A DNA stretch of 64,000 bases from Chloracidobacterium sp. (GCA_016716365.1 JADJWM010000007.1:124001-188000); one strand, 5' to 3'. Positions 8,876-18,060 are shown, counted from the first letter of the stretch. The notes: generated from the letters alone by a model not told the origin. Made by a program: numbers and translations.

Positions 8876-9073
8876 ACCGTCCCTCGGGGCGGCATCAACG
8901 AGTTGTTTCCGAATCCAGATCTCCTCCGCTGTGATGCCCTCGCATCTTGCCCTGTCCGCCTCCCTCACAACGCCGCCATCGACGAGGGCGTCTGCGATTA
9001 GCGCCGCCAGCTCGTTCGACGAGATAGCGAGACCCGCCACGATCTCATCTTCGGGTTTGCGCTGTTCCGACAT
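8870..9073 (-). CDS. Small integron cassette protein of unknown function
   Basis: A 67-residue protein (start MSEQRKPEDEIVAGLAIS, end LVDAAPRDGV) with no recognisable family. It starts 14 bases after the GTTAGAC core at 9088-9094 and its stop codon lies in the attC that follows, so it occupies exactly one cassette and would be the first one after the attI-like site. The size is normal for cassette genes. Confidence 0.75.
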   Translation of the reverse strand: MSEQRKPEDEIVAGLAISSNELAALIADALVDGGVVREADRARCEGITAEEIWIRKQLVDAAPRDGV

Positions 9074-9087
9074 GCTTGTCTTCGTGT

Positions 9088-9150
9088 GTCTAACTATTGA
9101 TTAACACCAATGCCGTTGATAATACGTTTGGAGAATCTTATTATCAAGGC
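9088..9150 (-). other. attI-like site
   Basis: GTTAGAC on the minus strand (9088-9094) fits the GTTRRRY core exactly and marks the start of the cassette array. Next to it is a strong imperfect palindrome: GCC-G-TTGATAATA (9112-9124) pairs with TATTATCAAGGC (9139-9150), with one unpaired G. No matching inverse core is seen on the other side, so this is better read as the attI region between integrase and first cassette than as another attC. Confidence 0.5.
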
Positions 9151-9155
9151 AAAAT

Positions 9156-9284
9156 ATGTCGGGACCACCCGAGCTCCTCGAACAGGTGCGAGGTCTCATC
9201 AGATCGAACCACATGATTCAAAAGACCGAGCGCGCTTTTGTTACTTATGTTCGAGAGTGTGTTCTCTTGTCCGAAGCCCGATAG
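9156..9284 (+). pseudogene. N-terminal fragment of an integron integrase
   Basis: An ATG at 9156 opens 42 codons before TAG at 9282. Residues 5-42 (PELLEQVRGLIRSNHM, KTERAFVTYVRECVLLSEAR) resemble the N-terminal SAM-like domain of integron integrases, where a pattern like LLDQVR..IR....S.RTE.AYV.W..RFI..H is usual. The catalytic tyrosine-recombinase domain is absent: ftcD begins 66 bases further on. The fragment is divergent from the cassettes and next to the attI-like site, the standard integron layout. The call rests on a short match. Confidence 0.65.
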
Positions 9285-9350
9285 GCCCTTAGACGCCTTG
9301 CTTTGCTTTACCCACTTTCATTTTAGTTGAGATAGATCCAAAATCTTATC

Positions 9351-11045
9351 ATGAATAAATTGATCGAGTGTGTCCCCAATTTTAGCGAGGGGCGGGATAT
9401 GGCCGTGATCAAGCAGATCACGGATGAGATAGAAAAGATCGACGGCGTGAAGCTGCTGGACGTCGATCCCGGGGCGACGACGAACCGGACGGTGGTGACG
9501 TTTGTCGGCGGGCCGGAAGAGGTGGTCGAGGCGGCTTTTCAGGCGGTGAAAAAGGCCCGGGAGCTGATCGATATGCGCGGTCATCGGGGCGACCATCCGC
9601 GGTTCGGGGCGACGGACGTTTGCCCGCTGGTGCCGGTGTCGGGCATCTCGATGGAAGAGACGGCGGAATACGCCCGGAAGCTGGGCGAGCGGATCGGCGG
9701 GGAACTCGGCATCCCGGTCTATCTTTACGAGAACGCGGCGGTGACCGAAGTACGGCGGAATCTCGCCAATTGCCGCGAGGGCGAATATGAAGGCCTGAAG
9801 GACCGCATCTCGTCGGCGGAATGGAAGCCGGATCTCGGCCCGGCTGAGTTCAGCGAGAGCGTCGCCCGTTCGGGTGCGACGGCGGTCGGGGCCAGGGATT
9901 TCCTGATCGCGGTGAATTTCAACCTGAACACGACATCGACCCGGCGGGCCAACGCGATCGCCTTCGACGTGCGCGAAAAGGGCCGCCCGAAACGCGATGG
10001 CAATCCGATCACGGGCAAGCCGGTGGTGGACGAGAACGGCGACCCGGTGATGATCCCGGGCACGCTGAAAGGCACAAAGGCGATCGGCTGGTTCATCGAC
10101 GAATACGGCATCGCGCAGGTCTCGATGAATATCACGAGCCTGGCCGCGACCCCGCTGCATGCGGCGTTCGACGAGGTGAGCGAAAAGGCGGCCGCACGGG
10201 GCATCCGCGTGACGGGGCTGGAGATCGTGGGCCTCGTGCCGAAAAGCGCCATCATCGACGCGGCCGATCATTACCTCAGAAAGCAGAACCGCTCGCTCGG
10301 CATCACCGAGGCCGAAAAGGTTAAGATCGCGATCCGGTCGATGGGGCTCGACGACCTGAAACCGTGGGACCCGCAGGAGAAGATCATCGAATACGTCATC
10401 GCAGAGAAGGGCGAGGGCCGGCTGGTCGATATGACCTGCCGCGATTTTGCCGACGAGACGGCCTCGGAATCGGCGGCCCCGGGCGGCGGTTCGATCTCGG
10501 CTTATATGGGTGCGCTCGGGGCGTCGCTGGCAACGATGGTCGCAAACCTTTCTTCGCACAAGGCCGGCTGGGACGACCGCTGGGAAGAGTTTTCCGATTG
10601 GGCCGTGAAAGGGCAGGCGATCAAAGAAGACCTGCTGCGACTGGTCGATGAGGACACCGAAGCGTTCAACCGCGTGATGGGGGCGTTCGGGCTGCCGAAG
10701 GGAAGCGATGAGGAAAAAGCGGCACGGACCGCCGCGATCCAGGACGCGACCAATTACGCGACCGAGGTTCCGTTTCGTACGATGGAGCGGTCGTTCGACG
10801 CGTTCGAGGTCATCCGGGCGATGGCCGAAACGGGCAATCCGAATTCCGTTTCGGACGCGGGCGTGGGAGCGCTCTGCGCACGCTCCGCCGTGATGGGCGC
10901 GTATCTGAACGTTAAGATCAACGCCGCCGGCTTGAAAGACAAAGAATTCGCCGACGATATCCTGCAACGCGGTGCCGAGATCGAACGCCGGGCGATCGCC
11001 GCGGAAAGCGAGATAATGGATATCGTGAATGGCAAGATCGCGTGA
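9351..11045 (+). CDS. ftcD: Formimidoyltransferase-cyclodeaminase
   Basis: A 564-residue bifunctional enzyme of histidine breakdown and one-carbon metabolism. The N-terminal part (about 1-330) is the glutamate formimidoyltransferase domain, starting MNKLIECVPNFSEGRDM with the HRGDHPRFGATDVCPL segment. The C-terminal part (about 355-560) is the cyclodeaminase, recognisable by TASESAAPGGGSISAYMGALGASLATMV. Together they move the formimino group from formiminoglutamate to tetrahydrofolate and release ammonia. No other histidine-utilisation gene is nearby. A truncated second start of this gene lies at 7988, beyond the integron remnant. Confidence 0.95.
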   Translation: MNKLIECVPNFSEGRDMAVIKQITDEIEKIDGVKLLDVDPGATTNRTVVTFVGGPEEVVEAAFQAVKKARELIDMRGHRGDHPRFGATDVCPLVPVSGISMEETAEYARKLGERIGGELGIPVYLYENAAVTEVRRNLANCREGEYEGLKDRISSAEWKPDLGPAEFSESVARSGATAVGARDFLIAVNFNLNTTSTRRANAIAFDVREKGRPKRDGNPITGKPVVDENGDPVMIPGTLKGTKAIGWFIDEYGIAQVSMNITSLAATPLHAAFDEVSEKAAARGIRVTGLEIVGLVPKSAIIDAADHYLRKQNRSLGITEAEKVKIAIRSMGLDDLKPWDPQEKIIEYVIAEKGEGRLVDMTCRDFADETASESAAPGGGSISAYMGALGASLATMVANLSSHKAGWDDRWEEFSDWAVKGQAIKEDLLRLVDEDTEAFNRVMGAFGLPKGSDEEKAARTAAIQDATNYATEVPFRTMERSFDAFEVIRAMAETGNPNSVSDAGVGALCARSAVMGAYLNVKINAAGLKDKEFADDILQRGAEIERRAIAAESEIMDIVNGKIA

Positions 11046-11085
11046 GCGGCCGGCCGGACAGGGGCGACAGCGTTTCGTAAACAGA

Positions 11086-12201
11086 ATGAGTCTATTGAGT
11101 TTCAGCAGCAGCGGGCCCGCGCGGTACGTGATCTCGGTCGCCGCGGTCCTTCTTCTGGCCGCCGTTTTTGTCGGTTCCCGCGACCGCGTGAATTCGACCA
11201 CGGTCGCGCTCAGCCTTCTGCTGGCGGTGCTCGCCTCGGCGACCTTTTTCGGACGGAATCCGGCGCTCGTTGCTGCGTTCGCGGCGATGCTGTGTTTCAA
11301 TTTCTTCCTTCTGCCGCCCTATTACACGTGGACGATCGCGGACCCGCAAAATCTCGTGGCGTGGGCCTCGTTCACGCTGACGGCGATCATCGCAGGAGAA
11401 CTTTCGGAATTTGCACGGCGGCGTGCCCGCGAATCACGTAAGTTATACGATGAGCTTCAGGATGCCTTCGAGGCCGCCGCCGAAGCCGAGGCACTGCGCC
11501 GGAGCGAAAAGCTGAAGTCGTCGCTGCTCGACGCCGTAACGCATGACCTGCAGACGCCGCTGACGTCGATAAAGGCGTCGGTCACGACGCTGCTCGAAAG
11601 CGAGGGAGGGCATCGCACGATAGAATTGGACAGCGACGAACGGGCCGAATTCCTGGAAATAATCGACGAGGAAACGGACCGGCTGAATCGTTTTATCGAG
11701 GGCATCGTGCGGCTTGCACGTGTCGAATCGGGCGGCCGCGAGCTGCCGTCGGGGCCGTGCTCAATCGACGAGGCCGTCACGACGGCGATCCAACGGGCGA
11801 GGCCGAACCGGACCGGACACGAGATCGTTATGGAGATCCCGAATGACCTGCCGCACGTTTCGGCGGACCCGGCCGCGGCCGCCGAGGTGTTCTTCAATCT
11901 GATCGACAACGCGTGCAAATACTCGCCGCCCGGGAGCCCGATCTCGATATGTGCGAAACGAAGCGAAAAGGGCGTGGCCGTTTCGGTCGAGGACCGCGGG
12001 CCCGGGATACCGGCAGAAATGCGCGAGCGCGTTTTTGAGAAGTTCGTGAGGATCGGTGCGGGCAAGGGCGGCGGCCTCGGGCTGGGACTCGCGATCGCGA
12101 AGGGCATCGTCGAATCGCAGAACGGCACGATCAGGATCGACGATGGCGAAGGTGGTGTCGGAACGGCGGTGACCGTCACGTTTCCGGAGGCGAGAGGATG
12201 A
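11086..12201 (+). CDS. KdpD-like sensor histidine kinase lacking the KdpD N-terminal domain
   Basis: A membrane histidine kinase of about 371 residues. Residues 11-105 hold four hydrophobic segments with the ATFFGRNPALVAAFAAM pattern of the DUF4118 sensor module of KdpD. H153 in LLDAVTHDLQTPLTSIK is the phosphorylated histidine, followed by an ATPase domain (NLIDNACKYSPPGS, DRGPGIP, GGLGLGLAIAKGI). The large cytoplasmic N-terminal Kdp/Usp-like region of classical KdpD is absent. I chose ATG 11086 because the membrane module starts there; an in-frame ATG at 11029 would overlap ftcD. The end overlaps the response regulator by four bases. Confidence 0.88.
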   Translation: MSLLSFSSSGPARYVISVAAVLLLAAVFVGSRDRVNSTTVALSLLLAVLASATFFGRNPALVAAFAAMLCFNFFLLPPYYTWTIADPQNLVAWASFTLTAIIAGELSEFARRRARESRKLYDELQDAFEAAAEAEALRRSEKLKSSLLDAVTHDLQTPLTSIKASVTTLLESEGGHRTIELDSDERAEFLEIIDEETDRLNRFIEGIVRLARVESGGRELPSGPCSIDEAVTTAIQRARPNRTGHEIVMEIPNDLPHVSADPAAAAEVFFNLIDNACKYSPPGSPISICAKRSEKGVAVSVEDRGPGIPAEMRERVFEKFVRIGAGKGGGLGLGLAIAKGIVESQNGTIRIDDGEGGVGTAVTVTFPEARG

Positions 12202-12899
12202 GCGAACCGCGGAAAATACTGGTCGTGGACGACGAGCCGCAGATCACCCGCGTGCTTCGCCAAAGCCTGAAGGCGCACCGGTACGACGTGCGCACGGCGG
12301 CGGAGACCGAATCGGCTCTTGACACGTTTCGCGATTGGGGCCCGGACCTGATAATCACGGACCTTCAGATGCCCGGTGCCGACGGGATCGAATTTTGCCG
12401 CGAAGTGCGTAAGATGGCAGCGACGCCGATCATCGTCCTTTCGGTCCGCGGCGACGAGCGGACAAAGGTGAACGCGCTGGACGCGGGGGCTGATGATTAC
12501 GTAACAAAACCGTTCGGGATCGACGAACTTCTTGCCCGCATCCGGGCCGCACTTCGCCGGTCGCCCGTGGACGACGGGGGCCTGACACTGCTGGAAGACC
12601 ACGACTTCGTCATCGATACGGCGAAGCGCGAAGTTTCGGTGAAGGGCAAGCCAGTGCATCTAACTCCGACCGAATTCGACCTCTTCCTGCATTTATTCAA
12701 GAACCGCGGCCGCGTCCTGACGCACCGCTCGATCCTCGGGGCGGTCTGGGGTGGCGATCTTACGGAGCAGACCGAATATCTTCGCGTCTTCATCGGGCAG
12801 CTTCGGAAAAAACTCGAGCCGAACGCATCAACGCCAAAATATATTCTTACCGAGCCGTGGGTCGGCTACAGGTTCGACCCGTCGGGCCGCGGCGAATAG
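12198..12899 (+). CDS. KdpE-like OmpR-family response regulator
   Basis: A 233-residue regulator with a receiver domain (acidic pair D11-D12, phosphorylated D55 in LIITDLQMPG, K104 in YVTKPFG) and an OmpR-type winged helix (LTPTEFDLFLHLFKNRGRVLTH to WVGYRF). ATGA overlap with the kinase gene indicates a co-translated pair. In other bacteria KdpDE senses potassium and turns on kdpFABC; here the downstream transporter is Kup, so the target is probably different. Confidence 0.93.
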   Translation: MSEPRKILVVDDEPQITRVLRQSLKAHRYDVRTAAETESALDTFRDWGPDLIITDLQMPGADGIEFCREVRKMAATPIIVLSVRGDERTKVNALDAGADDYVTKPFGIDELLARIRAALRRSPVDDGGLTLLEDHDFVIDTAKREVSVKGKPVHLTPTEFDLFLHLFKNRGRVLTHRSILGAVWGGDLTEQTEYLRVFIGQLRKKLEPNASTPKYILTEPWVGYRFDPSGRGE

Positions 12900-12973
12900 C
12901 AGCCCTGGCCTTTACGACTTCCTTATAAAAGCCTTACGCGCCTTTTACGGCCAGGCTGACAAACTTGATCGGT

Positions 12974-13291
12974 ATGGCGCTTAATGCCCATTCGGTAAAG
13001 CTTGCGGTCCGGCCCCGCATCAAGCGGCTTGCCGGTAAGGAGCAGGTCTATCCGCTGGCGGCGATCGGTTTGATCGCGGCGGGATTCCTTGCTCCTTTGC
13101 TCGGCCTTTTTCTCTTCATCCTTAAATCCATCATCGGCGACGCCCCTCGGCTCAGGGCGGTCGGCACGGTCCTGACCATCGTCGGGATCCCGCTGCTGCT
13201 TGCGGGTTCGCATTTGATGGACCTTGTTGAGCGAATGGAAGCCGAGCGGGACAAGAGTCCGGAACCGAAAGACGATCAGTTTTATGAATGA
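12974..13291 (+). CDS. Small membrane protein of unknown function
   Basis: A 105-residue protein with two hydrophobic segments (about VYPLAAIGLIAAGFLAPLLG with the following LFLFIL, and VLTIVGIPLLLAGSHLM), a basic N-terminus and an acidic tail. The stop overlaps the start of kup, so it belongs to the same transcription unit. No family was recognised. The position between a Kdp-like two-component system and a potassium transporter suggests, without proof, a role with one of them. Confidence 0.7.
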   Translation: MALNAHSVKLAVRPRIKRLAGKEQVYPLAAIGLIAAGFLAPLLGLFLFILKSIIGDAPRLRAVGTVLTIVGIPLLLAGSHLMDLVERMEAERDKSPEPKDDQFYE

Positions 13292-15218
13292 TTCAACTAC
13301 CCAGGATATCCATACGACCTATGCCGACATCCACGTGCCAAGAGAGGCCCCGACGGGGCGCTATCTGACCACGCTTTCGCTGGCGGCCCTGGGCGTGGTG
13401 TACGGCGATATCGGAACGTCGCCGCTGTACGCGATCAGGGAGTGTTTTCACGGGCCGCATGCGATCGCTCCTACGGCTGCGAACATCCTCGGCGTGCTCT
13501 CGCTGATCTTCTGGTCGCTGGTCATCGTGATCTCGATAAAATATCTCACGTTCGTCCTGAGGGCGGACAACCGCGGCGAAGGAGGCATCCTTTCGTTGGC
13601 GGCACTGGCGACGCCGATCAAGCCGTCGGGGCGTACGGAAAAGTGGTTCCTGATCGCCCTGGGCATCTTCGGTGCTGCGCTGCTCTACGGCGACGGCGTG
13701 CTGACGCCGGCGATCTCGATCCTCGGCGCAATCGAAGGCCTGACGGTGGCAGCACCCGAATTGTCGTTTTTCGTTTTGCCGGTGACCATCGGCATCCTCG
13801 TTGGGCTCTTCTTTTTTCAAAGCCGGGGGACGGCGGGCGTCGGCCGCATATTCGGCCCCGTCACGCTGCTTTGGTTCGTTGTGCTTGCCATTCTCGGGTT
13901 CGCCCAGATAATTCATTATCCGCAGGTGATCGCGGCTGCAAATCCGCTTCACGGTGTCCAGTTCTTTGTCGCAAACGGCTGGCATGGCTTTATCATTCTC
14001 GGTTCCGTCTTTTTGGTAGTGACGGGCGGCGAAGCGCTTTATGCCGACATGGGGCATTTCGGCACAAGGCCGATACGGCTCGCGTGGTTCACGGTCGCAT
14101 TGCCCGCGCTCCTTTTGAATTATTTCGGCCAGGGAGCTTTGCTGCTCGAGGACCCTGCGATGGCGGTGAACCCGTTCTACCGGCTGGCCCCGTCGTGGGC
14201 ACTTTATCCGATGATCGTGCTCGCAACATCGGCGGCGGTGATCGCGTCGCAGGCGGTGATCTCGGGCGCATTCTCGCTGACGATGCAGGCGGTGCAGCTA
14301 GGCTTCGTACCACGGGTCAAGATCCTGCATACTTCGAGCCGCGAGATAGGGCAGATCTATCTGCCGGCGGTGAACTGGGCACTGATGGCGGGCTGCATCG
14401 CGATCGTTATCGGCTTTGGTTCGTCGAGCCGGCTTGCGTCGGCCTACGGCATCGCGGTCACATCGACGATGGTGATAACTACCGTGCTTTTCTATTTTGT
14501 GGCCCGGGACCGTTGGAACTGGGGCCTGCTTCCGACGATCGCTCTGTGCTCGGTCTTTCTGGTGATCGACCTGGCATTCTTCGGGGCGAATATCATTAAG
14601 GTTCTCGACGGCGGGTGGTTTCCGCTGCTGCTGGCGGCGGCGGTATTTACCGTGATGCTCACGTGGAAGAAAGGGCGGAGCATCCTTCAACAGCGGGTCC
14701 AGGACGAGACGGCGCCGCTCGAGGATTTCCTGCGTGACATCAGCAGCAAGAAGGTGCCGAGGGTGCCGGGCACGGCCGTCTATATGAACGGAAATGCCTC
14801 GCGGACACCGGCGGCGCTGATCAACAACATCGAACATAACCGGATACTTCACCAGCGGCTGCTTTTTGTGACCGTCAAGACAAGGCCGATCCCATATGTT
14901 GACCGGGACGAGCGTGTGTTGGTCGAGCAGTTGGGCAAAACGTTCTGGCGGGTGAAGCTTTACTACGGCTATATGGAAGAGCCGAACGTCCCGCGGGAAC
15001 TTTTGGGCCTGGAGCAGGCGGGCCTGAGGCTCTCGCCGAACGAAATGACCTATTTCCTCGGACGCGAGACCATCATCGCGACCAAAAAATATTCGGGTAT
15101 GGCCCGCTGGCGTGAGAAGCTCTTTTCACTATTGTCGCGAAATGCCCGGAGCGCGACGTCGTTCTTCGGCATCCCGCCGGGCCGTGTTGTCGAGCTTGGC
15201 GAACAGATCGAGATCTAG
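13284..15218 (+). CDS. kup: KUP-family potassium uptake transporter
   Basis: A 644-residue potassium-proton symporter of the inner membrane. The family signature GVVYGDIGTSPLYA is near residues 35-48, followed by about twelve hydrophobic segments, including GALLYGDGVLTPAISIL and SVFLVVTGGEALYADMGHFG, and a cytoplasmic C-terminal domain of about 200 residues. ATG 13284 was chosen because upstream in-frame codons overlap the preceding gene and lack family similarity. It is the last gene of the group that begins with the KdpD/KdpE-like genes, and it converges on the creatininase-like gene 13 bases away. Confidence 0.95.
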   Translation: MNDSTTQDIHTTYADIHVPREAPTGRYLTTLSLAALGVVYGDIGTSPLYAIRECFHGPHAIAPTAANILGVLSLIFWSLVIVISIKYLTFVLRADNRGEGGILSLAALATPIKPSGRTEKWFLIALGIFGAALLYGDGVLTPAISILGAIEGLTVAAPELSFFVLPVTIGILVGLFFFQSRGTAGVGRIFGPVTLLWFVVLAILGFAQIIHYPQVIAAANPLHGVQFFVANGWHGFIILGSVFLVVTGGEALYADMGHFGTRPIRLAWFTVALPALLLNYFGQGALLLEDPAMAVNPFYRLAPSWALYPMIVLATSAAVIASQAVISGAFSLTMQAVQLGFVPRVKILHTSSREIGQIYLPAVNWALMAGCIAIVIGFGSSSRLASAYGIAVTSTMVITTVLFYFVARDRWNWGLLPTIALCSVFLVIDLAFFGANIIKVLDGGWFPLLLAAAVFTVMLTWKKGRSILQQRVQDETAPLEDFLRDISSKKVPRVPGTAVYMNGNASRTPAALINNIEHNRILHQRLLFVTVKTRPIPYVDRDERVLVEQLGKTFWRVKLYYGYMEEPNVPRELLGLEQAGLRLSPNEMTYFLGRETIIATKKYSGMARWREKLFSLLSRNARSATSFFGIPPGRVVELGEQIEI

Positions 15219-15231
15219 ACGGGCAAGGATT

Positions 15232-16056
15232 TCAGTTGGCCGCCGGCAACGCGGCGGTGCGGATGTCGGCGATGTCCTTGAGGATGGTCTTTACGGTCGC
15301 TTCGGTCAGAAGGCGGCCTTTTTCGCGGGTTGCGAGCGTCGCGTCGCCCCATATGCCGGTCGGCGAATAGGTGCCCTGGCCGTCTTTTTTGCGTGTGAGG
15401 CCGCCGGGTTTGTTGGGCGAATCATCCTTTGCCGCGAGTTTCATATTCACGCGATCGGGATACATATAGAGCATCATCGACGTCTCGCTCTCGTCGGCGT
15501 GGGTGCCGCGTTCCTGCTTCAGCAGCCCTTCTGCGGCGTCGGCATCGGCGGTCAGGATATCGGTGAACCGCATCAGGATGCCTTCCTTCGCCAGCAGTTC
15601 GGCCGACGCCCGGAGCGGGCGCATCGTCGAAACTCCCGTATTAAGGATATAAAAACGACGCGGGGCGTAATTGGCCAGGCTCTTGACGATATCGACGACC
15701 AGGTCGCGGGCCGTTTCGAAGCGGAGATGCGTGGACCCTGGATATTCGACGAACGAGGGATAGAAATGATAGGGGATCGTCGGCGCGATAACGACGTCGG
15801 CTTCTTTAAGCACGCGATCGGTGTAGTAGCGGGCGAGGCTCAGATCGTTGTCCAGCCGAAGGTGAGGGCCGTGCTCTTTGGCGGCCGCACCGAGCGGGAT
15901 GACGACGACGGTGTCGGGCGTGAGGAGCTTTTCGGCCTCGATCCACGTCAGGTCCTGGAGCAGGATGCCGCGATTCTTCGACTGAGCATGCGTTGACGCT
16001 GTGAACAAGAGGGCGAGGGTGAATGCGATGGTGACGATCAGTCTGACTCGGTGCAT
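15232..16056 (-). CDS. Secreted creatininase-family amidohydrolase
   Basis: A 274-residue protein with a signal peptide (MHRVRLIVTIAFTLALLF to HAQS) followed by a creatininase-type domain. The metal-binding pattern is present: GAAAKEHGPHLRLDND, YHFYPSF and THADESETSMML. Enzymes of this family hydrolyse cyclic or linear amides such as creatinine or formamides in cofactor pathways. The signal peptide makes a periplasmic role likely and a cytosolic cofactor role unlikely. The natural substrate cannot be told from the sequence. Monocistronic, convergent with kup. Confidence 0.85.
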   Translation of the reverse strand: MHRVRLIVTIAFTLALLFTASTHAQSKNRGILLQDLTWIEAEKLLTPDTVVVIPLGAAAKEHGPHLRLDNDLSLARYYTDRVLKEADVVIAPTIPYHFYPSFVEYPGSTHLRFETARDLVVDIVKSLANYAPRRFYILNTGVSTMRPLRASAELLAKEGILMRFTDILTADADAAEGLLKQERGTHADESETSMMLYMYPDRVNMKLAAKDDSPNKPGGLTRKKDGQGTYSPTGIWGDATLATREKGRLLTEATVKTILKDIADIRTAALPAAN

Positions 16057-16290
16057 AGTTTTTTCGGCGGAACGGAAGCCCGGGATCGTGGTGTTCCTTT
16101 TCTTACATTCAACTTGTGAAATATGGCGTCGCTCGTTGATCGCGACCTATAGAATCAGGCGGTCCAGTCATTTATTTTCCGTTACGTCGTTCGAGTGTGG
16201 AAGGGGATACGTCCACGAAAAACACGAAAGAAGAAAACAAGATCCGAAAGAGAACTCAATAAATAAAATTCAAGATCAAGACACAACCGA

Positions 16291-17196
16291 TCATTTCACG
16301 ACCTTCAGCTTCGGGGCTTCGTTGTCCTTAAGGACCTTCCATGCGATGGTGACGTTGCCGGCCGAGTCCCGTTCGACAACGCGGAACGCGACGATGATAT
16401 CCCGCCGCCGATCAAGATCGAGCTCGTCATAACGGACACCGCCGATGGAGCGGAAAAACTGGCCGCGGTAGGCGATCGATCTTAGTATGTACGTCCAGTT
16501 CTCGCGGACGTGATGGCCCTTGCGATAAAGGAAACCGTCGGCCTCGATCCCTTTAACGATCTCGTCGTTGTATCGAAGGAATTCGGCGCTGTCCCGCACG
16601 GGCTTCAGATCAAGCAGATACTTCATCCCCTTTGTTTCGAACGCGACGTCCTCTATCGGGACGTCGCCGATCTCCGCCATCACAACATACTGATAAACGC
16701 CGCCCGTGCGGAAAATGCCGTCGAAGAGGATGATGTCCGCGATCCGCGGCAAACGATAGCTTTCGGTCCGAAATGAAAACGAAGTGCCCGCACCCGGCAT
16801 CTTGAACGGAAGGCATTGTTCGGACGCCGTGATCTGATCTTCATCGGAAATGCACGACGAGTCTGCATTGAGTTTCACGATGCCGGTTTCAGGCTGATCG
16901 AGAAAAGCGGAGTATCTCGCGAGATGCTGTTCGGCGACCGCAAGCACCGCGGTCTCCTCCTTTCCCGGCCGGCGATAGATGCCCTTTTTGGGATCGAGAA
17001 GCGGATGATCGGGGCGATCCTTGGGCTGCATCATCTCGACGGATTGCAGCCGGTCGTACTTCGCGTTATCGCCGATCATCGGGTTCGCCTGCCGCGTGCC
17101 CGGCTTCGGCGTGGGCGTCGGCGTGGGAACGATCTGCGCACCGGCCGTGACGGTGAGAAAAAGGACCAGCGGAAACAAAAGACATCGACTGAACAT
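16291..17196 (-). CDS. Secreted protein of unknown function
   Basis: About 301 residues. The start at 17196 is fixed by GGAGG nine bases upstream and by a clean signal peptide (MFSRCLLFPLVLFLTVTAGA), followed by a PTPTPTPKPG linker. The mature part has several aromatic and charged beta-type segments and two cysteines (CISDEDQITASEQC) that could form a disulfide. No family was recognised. Probably periplasmic or outer-membrane associated. The 234-base spacer downstream (16057-16290) contains a CACGAAAAACACGAAAG-like word that resembles one arm of the palindrome at 59461-59512. Confidence 0.7.
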   Translation of the reverse strand: MFSRCLLFPLVLFLTVTAGAQIVPTPTPTPKPGTRQANPMIGDNAKYDRLQSVEMMQPKDRPDHPLLDPKKGIYRRPGKEETAVLAVAEQHLARYSAFLDQPETGIVKLNADSSCISDEDQITASEQCLPFKMPGAGTSFSFRTESYRLPRIADIILFDGIFRTGGVYQYVVMAEIGDVPIEDVAFETKGMKYLLDLKPVRDSAEFLRYNDEIVKGIEADGFLYRKGHHVRENWTYILRSIAYRGQFFRSIGGVRYDELDLDRRRDIIVAFRVVERDSAGNVTIAWKVLKDNEAPKLKVVK

Positions 17197-17378
17197 CACG
17201 ATCTGCCTCCAGGATACGTCCCCAAGAATATCACTTAATCGCAAAACCGGATGTTAATTTTGCAGGCAGGAAGCACTAACGGGCTCGCAGTCCCCGAGAA
17301 AAAGGATAGGACGAGGGCCCGGCATGGGTTTTCGTCACTTTTGGGATAAAGCGCCGGTCGCGGCTGCCGAGAATTTGT

Positions 17379-17780
17379 TCAGTCGGACTGGGTCGCCCGC
17401 CAATGTTTGTAGGTATCGCATCGATGACAGAATCGGGTCACAAGCCCGCCATCGTCAAAATGCCAGATATGCACCTCGTCTTCCTCGTCGACGGTTCGAC
17501 CGGTAGAGCGAACTTTGAATGAAACATCGATCAGCGCAACGACGGTGTTGTTCGACTCGAGCAGATCCTTCGGCTGGAACTTCATGAATTCCAAGCCGCC
17601 TGCGGCCTCGAAAAAGCCCGTCACGCTCTCGCGTCCGCGCCGCTCCTGCAGCCACGGGACCCCGGTATCTTCAATGCCATATTCCCACTCGACATCCTTC
17701 GAAAGTCTCTCAAGGATCGCGGGAATGTCCCCACGCCCGAAAGCTTCATAAATACCCTGAATCGTTTCTTTGTTGCTCAT
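17379..17780 (-). CDS. SnoaL-like / NTF2-fold protein
   Basis: A 133-residue protein of the NTF2-like superfamily (polyketide-cyclase SnoaL or ketosteroid-isomerase type). The start NKETIQGIYEAFGRGDIPAILERL and the repeated beta strands ending in DEVHIWHFDDGGLVTRFCHRCDTYKH are typical. Members are small cone-shaped enzymes or ligand binders with widely varied functions, so no substrate is proposed. It stands alone, downstream of a terminator for the neighbouring unit. Confidence 0.75.
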   Translation of the reverse strand: MSNKETIQGIYEAFGRGDIPAILERLSKDVEWEYGIEDTGVPWLQERRGRESVTGFFEAAGGLEFMKFQPKDLLESNNTVVALIDVSFKVRSTGRTVDEEDEVHIWHFDDGGLVTRFCHRCDTYKHWRATQSD

Positions 17781-17983
17781 CCAAGATCATCCTCCTGAGT
17801 CACGCGAATTTGAGGCTCAGGTGATCCGTCAACAGAACCCTCACCTTTGGGAGCGAGGGGGTCAGACCGGCGGGACCAACTGAACTCGAATAGATGCAAT
17901 GTAGTTATAAGGTACGGTCGGCCGAAATGCAAAAATGCTCGGACGGCGGCGGGGAAGACGGCGCAGGCGGCATGATCCAATGT

Positions 17984-18017
17984 AAAAAAGATCGCCCCGC
18001 TTCCTGCAAAGCGGGGC
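17984..18017 (-). terminator. Intrinsic terminator of the Cys-rich gene
   Basis: On the minus strand GCCCCGC pairs with GCGGGGC around a ten-base loop and is followed by GATC and a run of six T, about 44 bases past the stop of the 18061-19194 gene. Confidence 0.8.
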
Positions 18018-18060
18018 ACTCTTCATTGTTTACGTCGGGTCTTCGCCGACTGGGCCGAGG

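Noticed and set aside
9112..9150. Third complete attC site
   Set aside because: The stem is good but no inverse core is found on the far side; the position next to the intI fragment fits attI better.
9318..11300. 660-codon minus-strand open frame over ftcD
   Set aside because: Shadow of high-GC codon use in ftcD; no family-like segments.
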